A stretch of 36,996 bases of DNA from Pseudomonadota bacterium. GTDB taxonomy: Bacteria > Pseudomonadota > Gammaproteobacteria > Burkholderiales > Burkholderiaceae_C. Under the pieces are notes generated by a model. It did not search any database. It saw only the letters and a program-made list of their open reading frames with translations, and was not told the origin of the DNA. Shown piece after piece: positions 23,487-32,756 of this stretch. Location of the stretch: assembly GCA_029561195.1 (NCBI GenBank), contig JAKQJK010000363.1:1-36996 (forward strand). The letters run 5' to 3'. How positions within the stretch are numbered: the stretch's first letter is position 1; the number at the start of each line of letters is the position of its first letter. The position numbers and the translations under genes are program-made.

Positions 23487-24227
23487 TCAGCCTTGCGTGA
23501 CAGGCGCAACAATGGCGCCCTGAATGCCATGCCGGGCCAGTGCCCGGGCAACAAAGCCACTGGCTTTCATGTCTTCAACAAACTGGCGCAGGCATTGTGC
23601 AGCCTCCTCACCTCTGCCCTTGGGGAGACCCATAGCCTGCTGGATCACCATGAAGTGGCCAGGCAACAGCCGCAGACCTGGAAAACGTTTGGCGTCCGCC
23701 TCCATCTGCTGCTTGACACCAGCGGCTACATCCAGACCCTGCGCTACGAACACATCAACCACCGTTGGCGACGTGGGTGCACGCACAATTTCAGCATGTC
23801 TAAGTTCCCGGGACAAAAACAGGTCGTAGGCGCTGCCTTTGCCAACCGTCACGCGGCGGCCGGGTCGATCCACCTCGTCGTTGGCTTGAATGGGTGACGC
23901 GTCTGGCACCATGTAGCTGCCCTCGATCAACACATAAGGCGCCGTGAAGGAAATGCCCTCGCCGCGAAGCGGATCAATCGCAAAGAAGCCAATATCGGCC
24001 TGTTCATGAGTTACGGCATCGACTGACTTGCCCGCCGTATCAAAAACGACCCATTCAACTTCAACCCCCAATCGTCCGGCAAAAGCACGAGCCAGATCGA
24101 TGGAAACCCCCAGGGGATCGCCCGAGGCTGGGTCTCTATTCGCCAGAATGGGGTTACCCAGATTGATGGAGGCGCGCAATTTTCCCGTTGGTGTGAAAGC
24201 GCGAATGACTTGTGAAGAATTATTCAT
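23487..24227 (-). CDS. Solute-binding protein (SBP_bac_3 fold) without a signal peptide
   Basis: A 246-residue type II periplasmic binding fold (GKLRASINLGNPILANRDPASGDPLGVSIDLARAFAGRLG, ADIGFFAIDPLRGEGISFTAPYVLIEGSYMV, GKGSAYDLFLSREL). The reading frame continues upstream to 24845, but that part is the shadow of the thioesterase gene. The first plausible start is ATG 24227 (MNNSSQVIRAF), which gives no hydrophobic leader. Thus it is either cytoplasmic or its signal has been lost. No permease or ATPase is adjacent. It is divergent from the thioesterase with a 42-bp gap. Amino-acid-type ligands are usual for the fold; the actual ligand is unknown. Confidence 0.75.
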   Translation of the reverse strand: MNNSSQVIRAFTPTGKLRASINLGNPILANRDPASGDPLGVSIDLARAFAGRLGVEVEWVVFDTAGKSVDAVTHEQADIGFFAIDPLRGEGISFTAPYVLIEGSYMVPDASPIQANDEVDRPGRRVTVGKGSAYDLFLSRELRHAEIVRAPTSPTVVDVFVAQGLDVAAGVKQQMEADAKRFPGLRLLPGHFMVIQQAMGLPKGRGEEAAQCLRQFVEDMKASGFVARALARHGIQGAIVAPVTQG

Positions 24228-24269
24228 AGCGAAGTGTGGGGAACAAATGAATTGATAGATATTATTGTC

Positions 24270-24758
24270 ATGACTATGGAACTCCCTTCTCACCAACTTT
24301 CCATGACGGTGTTGATGACACCGGACACGGCTAATTTCGCCGGCAATGTTCATGGCGGAACCATCCTCAAACTGCTGGACCAGGCGGCATATGCCTGCGC
24401 GAGTCGTTATGCGGGACGGTATGTGGTCACCCTCAACGTGGATCAGGTGATGTTCAGGCAGCCAATCCACGTGGGAGAACTGGTCACCTTTCTGGCCTCC
24501 GTGAATCACACGGGGACTTCGTCCATGGAAATTGGTATCAAGGTCATCGCCGAGGAAATCCGCACCCGCGCGGTTCGTCATGTGAATAGCTGTTTCTTCA
24601 CCATGGTGGCTGTCGACGAAAACAGAAAGCCCGCTGCCGTAACGCCCTGGGAGCCCGTGTCCGTCGAAGAGCGCAGACGTCATGCTGCAGCTGAAGTTCG
24701 CAGGGAAATGCGTCGTGAGATGGAGCAGCGCTTCGCCGAGATTCGGTCCAGTTCCTAA
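24270..24758 (+). CDS. Hotdog-fold acyl-CoA thioesterase
   Basis: A 162-residue cytoplasmic thioesterase of the YciA/BFIT type that hydrolyses acyl-CoA. The key segment is DTANFAGNVHGGTILKLLDQAAYACASRYAG (residues about 16-46), with the conserved N-x-H-G-G and downstream D of the active site, followed by VDQVMFRQPIHVGELV and the Arg-rich tail RRRHAAAEVRREMRREMEQRF. The start may be ATG 24270 or 24276. It has no evident link to purine catabolism and appears to be a resident neighbour between the permease and the LysR-gcl module. Confidence 0.9.
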   Translation: MTMELPSHQLSMTVLMTPDTANFAGNVHGGTILKLLDQAAYACASRYAGRYVVTLNVDQVMFRQPIHVGELVTFLASVNHTGTSSMEIGIKVIAEEIRTRAVRHVNSCFFTMVAVDENRKPAAVTPWEPVSVEERRRHAAAEVRREMRREMEQRFAEIRSSS

Positions 24759-24790
24759 CAAACCAGTTGTTTGCGATAGTTCAACGCTTA

Positions 24791-24851
24791 ATTTGCTATA
24801 TATTTGATAGCTCTTCACACATATCCGACTGGGTCTAGAGGCCAATTAGGC
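24791..24851 (+). repeat. Dispersed 61-bp repeat, intergenic copy B
   Basis: Lies between the thioesterase stop (24758) and the LysR stop (24870). It aligns gaplessly to copy A (about 46 of 61) and to the copy inside puuD (about 44 of 61), with shared blocks CATATCC, GGGTCT and GAGGCCAATT. Confidence 0.8.
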
Positions 24852-24869
24852 ACCCGGCTCCGGCATAAA

Positions 24870-25784
24870 TCAGCTCTTGGGCAACGTTTCCCACCAGCGA
24901 CCGTTGAAACGCCCCTGCATGAAGGCAACAAACGCCAGAACCTTGCCGGGCACCAGTTTGGGCGACGGAAAGACCGCATGGATTTCCTGCTCGGGCAGGC
25001 TGTGCCCTTTCAGGACTTCCACGACGTGGCCCGACGCCAGCGAGTCCGCGGCCACGTACCAAGGTAATGCCGCCACGCCCAGATGCGCACGCGCCGCCGC
25101 CAGCACGGCAGACAGATTGTTGGACCGAAAACTGCCAGTCACTGGCACGGTCACCGCGTCACCTTTGGGGCCCTGCAGGCGCCAAACATCGTCTCCCTGC
25201 ACGCTGCTGTAGATCAACGCATTGCGCCCACTGAGGTCAGCCGCGCGTTTGGGCACGCCATGTTTCTTGAGGTAGCGGCTGGAAGCTGCCAGCACCCAGG
25301 GGTTCATGCCAAGGTGGCGTGCGCCCAGCGATGAATCTGCAAGTTTGCCCATGCGGATGGCCACGTCAATGCCCTGCGCCACCAGGTCGGTGTATCGGTC
25401 TTCAAAGCTCAGGTCCACCTGCACCAGCGGATGTTGCGCCATGAATTCCAGCGCGAGCGGCACCACCACCCGTCGGCCAAACGCTACGGATGTGCCGATG
25501 CGCAGCATGCCCTGCGCCTGCGTCTGGCGTAGCCGCGCAACGTTTTCTGCTTCATCGGCCTCACGCGCAATGATCTTGCACTTCTCGAAATACAGCGCGC
25601 CAGACTCCGTCACACTCACGCCCCGCGTGTTGCGGTTAAGCAGCCGTACTTTGAGGCGCTCTTCCGTTGCAGACACCATCTTGGTGACGGTGGGCTGGGT
25701 GGTGGCAAATTCCTTTGCGGCTTTCGAAAAGCTGCCGGTTTCCACCACCCGCACAAACACCTGCATTGCCAGAAGCCGGTCCAT
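24870..25784 (-). CDS. LysR-family regulator, probable controller of the gcl operon
   Basis: A 304-residue LysR protein. The N-terminal winged helix (about 1-60) reads [62 protein letters not shown] in two adjoining stretches, followed by the LysR substrate domain ([48 protein letters not shown]). It is divergent from gcl with 135 bp between starts. That gap holds an 8-bp inverted repeat at 25811-25831, close to its own start, as expected for an autoregulatory LysR site. The likely inducer is glyoxylate or a related C2/C3 acid, inferred only from position. Confidence 0.92.
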   Translation of the reverse strand: MDRLLAMQVFVRVVETGSFSKAAKEFATTQPTVTKMVSATEERLKVRLLNRNTRGVSVTESGALYFEKCKIIAREADEAENVARLRQTQAQGMLRIGTSVAFGRRVVVPLALEFMAQHPLVQVDLSFEDRYTDLVAQGIDVAIRMGKLADSSLGARHLGMNPWVLAASSRYLKKHGVPKRAADLSGRNALIYSSVQGDDVWRLQGPKGDAVTVPVTGSFRSNNLSAVLAAARAHLGVAALPWYVAADSLASGHVVEVLKGHSLPEQEIHAVFPSPKLVPGKVLAFVAFMQGRFNGRWWETLPKS

Positions 25785-25810
25785 CAGCTAACTCCTTGTG
25801 TTCACCTTCA

Positions 25811-25831
25811 TCTATTCCACCACGGAATAGA
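25811..25831. promoter_or_regulatory. Candidate LysR operator between lysR and gcl
   Basis: TCTATTCC and GGAATAGA form a perfect 8-bp inverted repeat with a 5-bp spacer ACCAC, containing a T-N11-A LysR-type core. It lies 27 bp from the LysR start and 89 bp from the gcl start. Confidence 0.7.
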
Positions 25832-25919
25832 TGTTATGGGCTGTAGGCGACTTCCGCAATGCTCCTGTTGTTTCTACAGTCCAACCCATCGAGGCAATCA
25901 ACTTGAAGGAGCAACCATC

Positions 25920-27710
<1,791 letters not shown>

Positions 27711-27741
27711 CCTTGTCACCTGAAAACCAAGGAAATACAAG

Positions 27742-28518
27742 ATGCCCCAATTTGCCGCCAATTTGTCCATGCTGTTCACCGAACTCCCATTCATGGAGCG
27801 CTTTGCCGCAGCCAGAACTGCGGGGTTCGAGGCGGTGGAATATTTGTTCCCCTACGCGCTTGACAAGTCCGAACTGGCAAAGGCCCTCAAAGCCAACGGC
27901 CTTAAACAAGTGCTGCACAACCTGCCCGCTGGCAACTGGGATGCAGGAGACCGCGGCATGGCCTGCGACCCTGCCCGCGTGGATGAGTTTCGCTCGGGAG
28001 TAACGCTGGGCATTGAATATGCCACCGCGCTGGGATGCCCCCAGCTCAACTGCCTGTCGGGCAAGTTGCCCGCGGGGGTGAGTACGGACAAGGCACGCGC
28101 CACTCTGATCGCCAACCTGGCGTTCGCAGCAGAAAAGCTAAAGGCTTCAGGTTTGCGACTGCTAATGGAGCCGATCAATTATTTCGACATACCTGGTTTC
28201 TTTTTGAATCGCACCGATCAAGCTGCCGCGATTCAGGACGACGTGGGTAGCGACAACCTGTTTATCCAATACGACATCTACCATGCACAACGCATGGAGG
28301 GTGAACTGGGCAACACGCTCAAAAACAACCTTTCCCGCATTGGCCACATCCAATTGGCAGACAACCCGGGGCGCAACGAGCCCGGCACGGGCGAAATCAA
28401 CTATGCCTGGCTGTTCAAACACCTGGATGCCATTGGCTACACCGGCTGGATTGGCTGCGAATACAAACCCAAGACCAACACCCAGGATGGCCTTGGCTGG
28501 ATCAAGGAATTGACATGA
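27742..28518 (+). CDS. hyi: Hydroxypyruvate isomerase
   Basis: Interconverts hydroxypyruvate and tartronate semialdehyde. The 258-residue TIM-barrel protein matches Hyi: N-terminal PQFAANLSMLFTELPFMERF, LLMEPINYFDIPGFFL with the metal glutamate near 143, QYDIYHAQRMEGEL, ADNPGRNEPGTGEINY and the final EYKP glutamate near 241. It begins 31 bp after gcl with an AAGGAA ribosome site and overlaps glxR by four bases. Confidence 0.95.
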   Translation: MPQFAANLSMLFTELPFMERFAAARTAGFEAVEYLFPYALDKSELAKALKANGLKQVLHNLPAGNWDAGDRGMACDPARVDEFRSGVTLGIEYATALGCPQLNCLSGKLPAGVSTDKARATLIANLAFAAEKLKASGLRLLMEPINYFDIPGFFLNRTDQAAAIQDDVGSDNLFIQYDIYHAQRMEGELGNTLKNNLSRIGHIQLADNPGRNEPGTGEINYAWLFKHLDAIGYTGWIGCEYKPKTNTQDGLGWIKELT

Positions 28519-29423
28519 CCATACCCTCACTCAAACTTGGCTTTATTGGGCTGGGCATCATGGGTGCACCCATGGCGGGGCATTTGCTCAAAGCGGGCCA
28601 CACACTTTTTGTCCATACGCGCAGCAAAGTACCACCTGAACTTGTTGATGGTGGTGCAACCCTTTGCACCTCTGCCCAAGGCGTTGCCGAACGAGCTGAC
28701 ATCATCTTCTTGATGTTGCCGGACACACCGGACGTGGAAAAGGTGCTGTTCTCGGATAGCGGTGTTGCATCCGGTCTGACAAAAGGAAAAGGTAAAACCG
28801 TAGTGGACTGCAGCTCCATCGATCCCATTGCCACCAAGGCCTTTGCGGCCAAAATCAGGGTTCTGGGTTGCGACTACCTCGACGCACCGGTATCCGGTGG
28901 TGAAGTGGGTGCTAAAGCTGCGTCGCTGACCATCATGGTGGGTGCTGAGCAGGCCGCGTTTGACCGCGTCAAGCCCCTTTTCGAACTGATGGGCAAAAAC
29001 ATCACGCTAGTGGGGGGTGTGGGCGACGGCCAGGTGTGCAAAGTGGCCAACCAGATCATCGTGGCGCTCAACATTGCGGCCGTCAGCGAAGCGCTGGTGT
29101 TTGCTTCCAAGGCCGGCGCAGACCCGGCCAAGGTGCGCCAGGCCTTGATGGGTGGCTTTGCAGCTTCCCGCATTCTGGAAGTGCATGGCGAACGCATGAT
29201 CAAGCGCACCTTCGCACCCGGCTTTCGTATCGCGCTGCATCAGAAGGACCTCAATCTGGCGCTACAAGGCGCCCGGAGTCTGGGCGTGGCGCTGCCTCAG
29301 ACAGCCAATGCTGCGCAACTGATGCAGACATGCTCCGCTCTGGGTTTCGGCCAGCAAGACCATTCTGCATTGGTCAAGGCGCTGGAAGCCATGGCGCAGC
29401 ATCCGGTTGCCCCGGACACCTGA
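28515..29423 (+). CDS. glxR: Tartronate semialdehyde reductase (2-hydroxy-3-oxopropionate reductase)
   Basis: Reduces tartronate semialdehyde to D-glycerate with NAD(P)H. The 302-residue protein of the beta-hydroxyacid dehydrogenase family shows the Rossmann motif GFIGLGIMGAPMA (9-21), the substrate loop DAPVSGGEVGA near 122 and the catalytic lysine region CKVANQIIVALN near 172. It overlaps hyi by ATGA. Its product is the substrate of the glycerate 2-kinase at 10059-11387. Confidence 0.96.
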   Translation: MTIPSLKLGFIGLGIMGAPMAGHLLKAGHTLFVHTRSKVPPELVDGGATLCTSAQGVAERADIIFLMLPDTPDVEKVLFSDSGVASGLTKGKGKTVVDCSSIDPIATKAFAAKIRVLGCDYLDAPVSGGEVGAKAASLTIMVGAEQAAFDRVKPLFELMGKNITLVGGVGDGQVCKVANQIIVALNIAAVSEALVFASKAGADPAKVRQALMGGFAASRILEVHGERMIKRTFAPGFRIALHQKDLNLALQGARSLGVALPQTANAAQLMQTCSALGFGQQDHSALVKALEAMAQHPVAPDT

Positions 29424-29456
29424 TTTTGCAACCGGAACCCCGGGGTACTAGGGTTT

Positions 29457-29473
29457 CCCGCGATGATCGCGGG
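29457..29473 (+). terminator. GC-rich hairpin after glxR
   Basis: CCCGCGA and TCGCGGG pair around the loop TGA, 33 bp after the glxR stop. No T run follows, so it may be a weak terminator or part of the leader structure of the downstream transporter operon. Confidence 0.45.
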
Positions 29474-29502
29474 ATGGGCAGGCGCACATAATCTGTACGC
29501 AC

Positions 29503-29518
29503 AAGTTGTATACCTTCT
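29503..29518. promoter_or_regulatory. Degenerate GntR-like half-palindrome before the NMT1 transporter
   Basis: AAGTTGTATACCTTCT keeps the GTATAC core of the purine operator but only 11 of 16 positions overall. It could be a weak site for the same regulator. The match is modest. Confidence 0.3.
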
Positions 29519-29532
29519 GGATAAAAGGCATC

Positions 29533-29557
29533 GAAAAATGGTGTGCTGGCATTTTTC
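29533..29557 (+). promoter_or_regulatory. Leader hairpin upstream of the NMT1 solute-binding gene
   Basis: GAAAAATG (29533-29540) and CATTTTTC (29550-29557) form a perfect 8-bp stem with a 9-nt loop, extendable by GCA/TGC pairs on the outside. A second small stem (GCGCACA/TGTACGC, 29482-29500) lies upstream. Together they suggest a structured leader or operator in the 191-bp gap before the ATG at 29615. Confidence 0.45.
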
Positions 29558-29614
29558 TTGCTTGAATTCGTAGGTAAGCAGCTAATTATTTATACCCATC
29601 CCGACGGAGTTTTC

Positions 29615-30643
29615 ATGAACAAGCGTTTTTTGCTTAAAACCACAGCAGCCTTGGCGCTGTTTGGCACTCTGGGCGCAGCCCAGGCACAAGTTACCCCTAT
29701 CAAGTTTCAGCTGGATTGGCGCTTTGAAGGCCCGGCCGCCCTGTTTCTGACGCCCGCGGCCAAAGGCTATTTCAAGGATGCCAAACTGGACGTCACCATT
29801 GACGCGGGAAACGGCTCGGGCGGCACCGTCACCCGTGTGGCCTCAGGCGCTTATGACATCGGTTTTGCCGACATGGCGGCGCTGATGGAGTTCCACGCCA
29901 ACAATGCCGATGCGGCCAACAAGCCCGTGGCCATCATGATGGTTTACAACGACACGCCGGCATCGGTGATGGCCCTCAAAAAATCGGGCATCAAGACGCC
30001 AGCCGACCTGAACGGCAAAAAACTGGGTGCACCCGTTTTTGACGCAGGCCGTCGCGCCTTCCCGATCTTTGCCAAGGCCAACAGCGTCACTGGCGTTCAA
30101 TGGACCGCCATGGACCCGCCTTTGCGTGAGACCATGCTGGCCCGCGGCGATGTCGACGCGATCACCGGCTTCACATTCACTTCGCTGCTCAACCTGGAAG
30201 CACGCGGCGTAAAGGCTGAAGATGTGGTGGTGCTGCAGTACCCCGACTATGGCGTCAAGCTGTATGGCAACGCCATCATCGCCTCCCCCAAAATGATCAA
30301 GGAAAACCCAGCCGCCGTGAAAGCCTTTCTGGCAGCCTTTACCAAGGGCATGAAAGATGTCATCGGTAATCCGGCCGCTTCCATTCAGGATGTGAAAGCA
30401 CGCGACGGCATCATCAATGTTGAACTGGAAACCCGCCGCCTCAAGCTGGCGATTGACACCGTGATCAATAGTCCCAATGCGCGCGCTGAAGGCTTTGGCC
30501 AGATCAACCCAGGCCGCCTGTCACTGATGGCGTCGCAGGTGTCGGACGCCTTCAACACAAAAAGCCGGGTGAATCCGGACGCAGTGTGGAATGGCTCTTT
30601 CCTGCCGACCAAGGCTGAACTGAACGTTTTGCCGAAGAAATAA
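29615..30643 (+). CDS. NMT1/THI5-type ABC transporter solute-binding protein
   Basis: A 342-residue periplasmic binding protein. A signal peptide (MNKRFLLKTTAALALFG...AQA) is cleaved near A24, followed by the NMT1-like domain (KFQLDWRFEGPAALFLTPAAKGYFKDAKLDV; GNGSGGTVTRVASGAYDIGFADMAALMEF; LNGKKLGAPVFDAGRRAFPIFA). The family binds thiamine precursors, nitrate, sulfonates or heterocycles. Here the next genes are its ATPase, permease, a guanine-deaminase-like protein and ureD, so a purine or related ureide is the likely substrate (inference). The start ATG 29615 follows GGAG; the frame extends upstream without a better start. Confidence 0.9.
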   Translation: MNKRFLLKTTAALALFGTLGAAQAQVTPIKFQLDWRFEGPAALFLTPAAKGYFKDAKLDVTIDAGNGSGGTVTRVASGAYDIGFADMAALMEFHANNADAANKPVAIMMVYNDTPASVMALKKSGIKTPADLNGKKLGAPVFDAGRRAFPIFAKANSVTGVQWTAMDPPLRETMLARGDVDAITGFTFTSLLNLEARGVKAEDVVVLQYPDYGVKLYGNAIIASPKMIKENPAAVKAFLAAFTKGMKDVIGNPAASIQDVKARDGIINVELETRRLKLAIDTVINSPNARAEGFGQINPGRLSLMASQVSDAFNTKSRVNPDAVWNGSFLPTKAELNVLPKK

Positions 30644-30644
30644 G

Positions 30645-31481
30645 ATGCCCGACAAGCTGCAGCCCTGGTTTGTCGATTTTCAGGACGTCTGGCTCGCCTA
30701 CAACGAAGAGCTGCTCCGGCAGAACCACTTTGCCGTAGAGGCCATTGACCTGAAGGTACGGCAAGGTGAGTTCATTGCCATCGTCGGGCCTTCAGGCTGT
30801 GGCAAGTCCACGTTCATGAAGCTCACCACAGGATTGAAGATGCCTTCGAAAGGCAGGATTCTTATCGACGGTCAACCCGTAACCGGGCCGCTGAAGATTT
30901 CGGGAATGGCTTTTCAGGCGTCTTCGCTGCTGCCCTGGCGCACAACGGTGGACAACGTCTTGCTGCCTCTGGAAATTGTGGAACCCTATCGCAGCAACTT
31001 CAAGGCCAAGCGAAAAGAGTATGAAGAGCGCGCCCGCAAACTGCTTCAAAAAGTAGGCTTGGGCGGCTATGAAGACAAGTTCCCTTGGCAGCTATCAGGT
31101 GGCATGCAGCAACGCGCCAGCATCTGCCGTGCGCTGATTCACGAGCCCAAAATGCTGCTGCTGGACGAGCCTTTTGGCGCACTGGATGCCTTCACTCGTG
31201 AAGAGCTGTGGTGCATTTTGCGCGACCTGTGGACCGAGCAACAGTTCAATGTAATTCTGGTTACACACGATCTGCGCGAATCCGTGTTTCTGGCTGACAC
31301 CGTTTATGTGATGAGCAAAAGTCCGGGCCGCTTCGTGGTGAAAAAGGAGATCGATTTACCACGCCCGCGTGATCTGGAAGTCACCTACACCAAGGAGTTC
31401 ACCGACATCGTTCATGAGCTGCGCAGTCATATTGGTGCCATGCGCAAGCCTGCTACTGCAGCAACGGGAGCTACCGCATGA
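30645..31481 (+). CDS. ABC transporter ATPase (SsuB/TauB/ThiZ-like)
   Basis: A 278-residue ATP-hydrolysing subunit at the inner membrane. Walker A GPSGCGKST lies near 48-56, the Q-loop in GMAFQASSLLPWRT, signature LSGGMQQR near 148, Walker B LLLDEPFGALD near 171 and the switch histidine in VTHDLRES. It starts one base after the solute-binding gene stop and overlaps the permease gene by four bases, so the three are one transport operon. The substrate follows that of the binding protein. Confidence 0.95.
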   Translation: MPDKLQPWFVDFQDVWLAYNEELLRQNHFAVEAIDLKVRQGEFIAIVGPSGCGKSTFMKLTTGLKMPSKGRILIDGQPVTGPLKISGMAFQASSLLPWRTTVDNVLLPLEIVEPYRSNFKAKRKEYEERARKLLQKVGLGGYEDKFPWQLSGGMQQRASICRALIHEPKMLLLDEPFGALDAFTREELWCILRDLWTEQQFNVILVTHDLRESVFLADTVYVMSKSPGRFVVKKEIDLPRPRDLEVTYTKEFTDIVHELRSHIGAMRKPATAATGATA

Positions 31482-32245
31482 ACAAGAAGCAGACTGAACG
31501 CTGGGCCCCAGTGGTACTGGCCATAGTTGTATTGCTAATCTGGCAGCTGGCTTGCACGGTGTTCCAGATTCCGGAATTTCTGTTCCCGAGCCCGATAGCC
31601 ATTGGCCAGTCCATGGCCGAGTTTGCGGCACCGCTGGCCGAAGCGGGCTGGAAAACCTTCTGGGTCACCATGGTGGGCTTTGGCCTTTCCATCTTTGTTG
31701 GCGTACTGCTGGGGTTTCTGGTGGGGTCCTCCCGACTGGCTTATGCGGCGGTGTATCCATTGCTGGTAGCGTTCAACGCCGTGCCGAAGGCGGCGATTGT
31801 GCCAATTTTGATCGTCTGGTTTGGCATTGGCATCGGGCCTGGCATCCTCACCGCCTTCCTGATTTCGTTCTTTCCGATCACAGTCAACATTGCCACAGGC
31901 CTAGCCACGCTGGAGCCCGAGCTCGAAGATGTGCTGCGCGTACTGGGTGCCAAGCGCTGGGATGTACTGGTGAAGGTGGGGCTACCACGTTCGCTGCCGT
32001 ATTTCTTTGCCTCACTCAAAATCGCAATCACGCTGGCGTTCGTGGGTACGGTGCTGGCCGAAATGACGGCTGGTGATTCCGGCATTGGCTACCTGATGCA
32101 AAGCGCCGGGTCGTCCCAACGCCTGTCGCTGGCATTTGCAGGTCTGGTAGTTATCGGCGCGATGGCGATGGCCATGTACGAATTGTTCAGCTACGTCGAA
32201 AAACACACTACTGGCTGGGCGCACCGCGGCTCGCAGGGCGAATAA
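31478..32245 (+). CDS. ABC transporter permease (SsuC/TauC/ThiX-like)
   Basis: A 255-residue inner-membrane subunit with about six helices. The conserved cytoplasmic loop contacting the ATPase reads LEPELEDVLRVLGAKRWDVLVKVGLPRSLPYF (about 145-176, EAA-type motif). The first helix is VVLAIVVLLIWQLACTVF, preceded by a short basic N-terminus. The start overlaps the ATPase stop (ATGA). The gene is followed 5 bp later by the deaminase gene, so the operon extends beyond the transporter. Confidence 0.95.
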   Translation: MNKKQTERWAPVVLAIVVLLIWQLACTVFQIPEFLFPSPIAIGQSMAEFAAPLAEAGWKTFWVTMVGFGLSIFVGVLLGFLVGSSRLAYAAVYPLLVAFNAVPKAAIVPILIVWFGIGIGPGILTAFLISFFPITVNIATGLATLEPELEDVLRVLGAKRWDVLVKVGLPRSLPYFFASLKIAITLAFVGTVLAEMTAGDSGIGYLMQSAGSSQRLSLAFAGLVVIGAMAMAMYELFSYVEKHTTGWAHRGSQGE

Positions 32246-32250
32246 AGACA

Positions 32251-32724
32251 ATGCGCCATGAACAGGTCATTGCCCACCTGCGGCGCGCTAACGATGTAGC
32301 CCGTCGGGCCATGCAGCTGGGTCGCCATCCGTTTGGCGCGATTCTGGTAGCGCCGGACGGTGAAACGGTTCTGGCTGAGCAGGGCAATGTGGATACCGTT
32401 AACCACGCGGAATCCACTCTGGCCCGCAATGCCGCAACCAACTTCACACCGGATTATCTGTGGCAATGCACACTGGTTACCACGGTTGAGCCCTGCGCCA
32501 TGTGCGCTGGCACACAATACTGGGCCAACATTGGTCGACTGGTGTATGGCCTGAGCGAGCGGCGTCTGTTACAAATGACGGGCAACCACGACGAAAACCC
32601 GACCATGGATTTGTCCAGCCGCACCGTGCTGGCTGCCGGGCAAAAAGTCATCGAGGTCATCGGTCCGGTTTCCGAGGTGGAGACCGAAATTTCCGCCTTG
32701 CACAGCGACTTCTGGAAAGCCTGA
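32251..32724 (+). CDS. Guanine-deaminase-like nucleobase deaminase (cytidine deaminase fold)
   Basis: A 157-residue zinc deaminase. Zinc and catalytic residues are H52-A-E54 (NHAESTLARN) and C82/C85 (EPCAMC), with FGAILV near 28. Length and the C-terminal pattern (GRLVYGLSERRLLQMTG; ISALHSDFW) resemble the small GuaD guanine deaminase more than tRNA adenosine deaminase, but the substrate is not certain. It belongs to the transporter operon, starting 5 bp after the permease stop, so it probably deaminates an imported purine. With the amidohydrolase at 11462, the window has two unrelated candidate guanine-type deaminases. Confidence 0.82.
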   Translation: MRHEQVIAHLRRANDVARRAMQLGRHPFGAILVAPDGETVLAEQGNVDTVNHAESTLARNAATNFTPDYLWQCTLVTTVEPCAMCAGTQYWANIGRLVYGLSERRLLQMTGNHDENPTMDLSSRTVLAAGQKVIEVIGPVSEVETEISALHSDFWKA

Positions 32725-32756
32725 GCGGCGCCTGCGCGCTGCCCTACACTCCCGCT

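Noticed and set aside
24228..24845. Upstream extension of the signal-less solute-binding gene
   Set aside because: It lies antisense to the thioesterase hotdog domain and adds no signal peptide or domain.
29565..29614. Possible further copy of the 61-bp repeat before the NMT1 gene
   Set aside because: Only short blocks (GCAGCT, CATCCCGACGGAG) resemble the element and gaps are needed; not convincing by eye.
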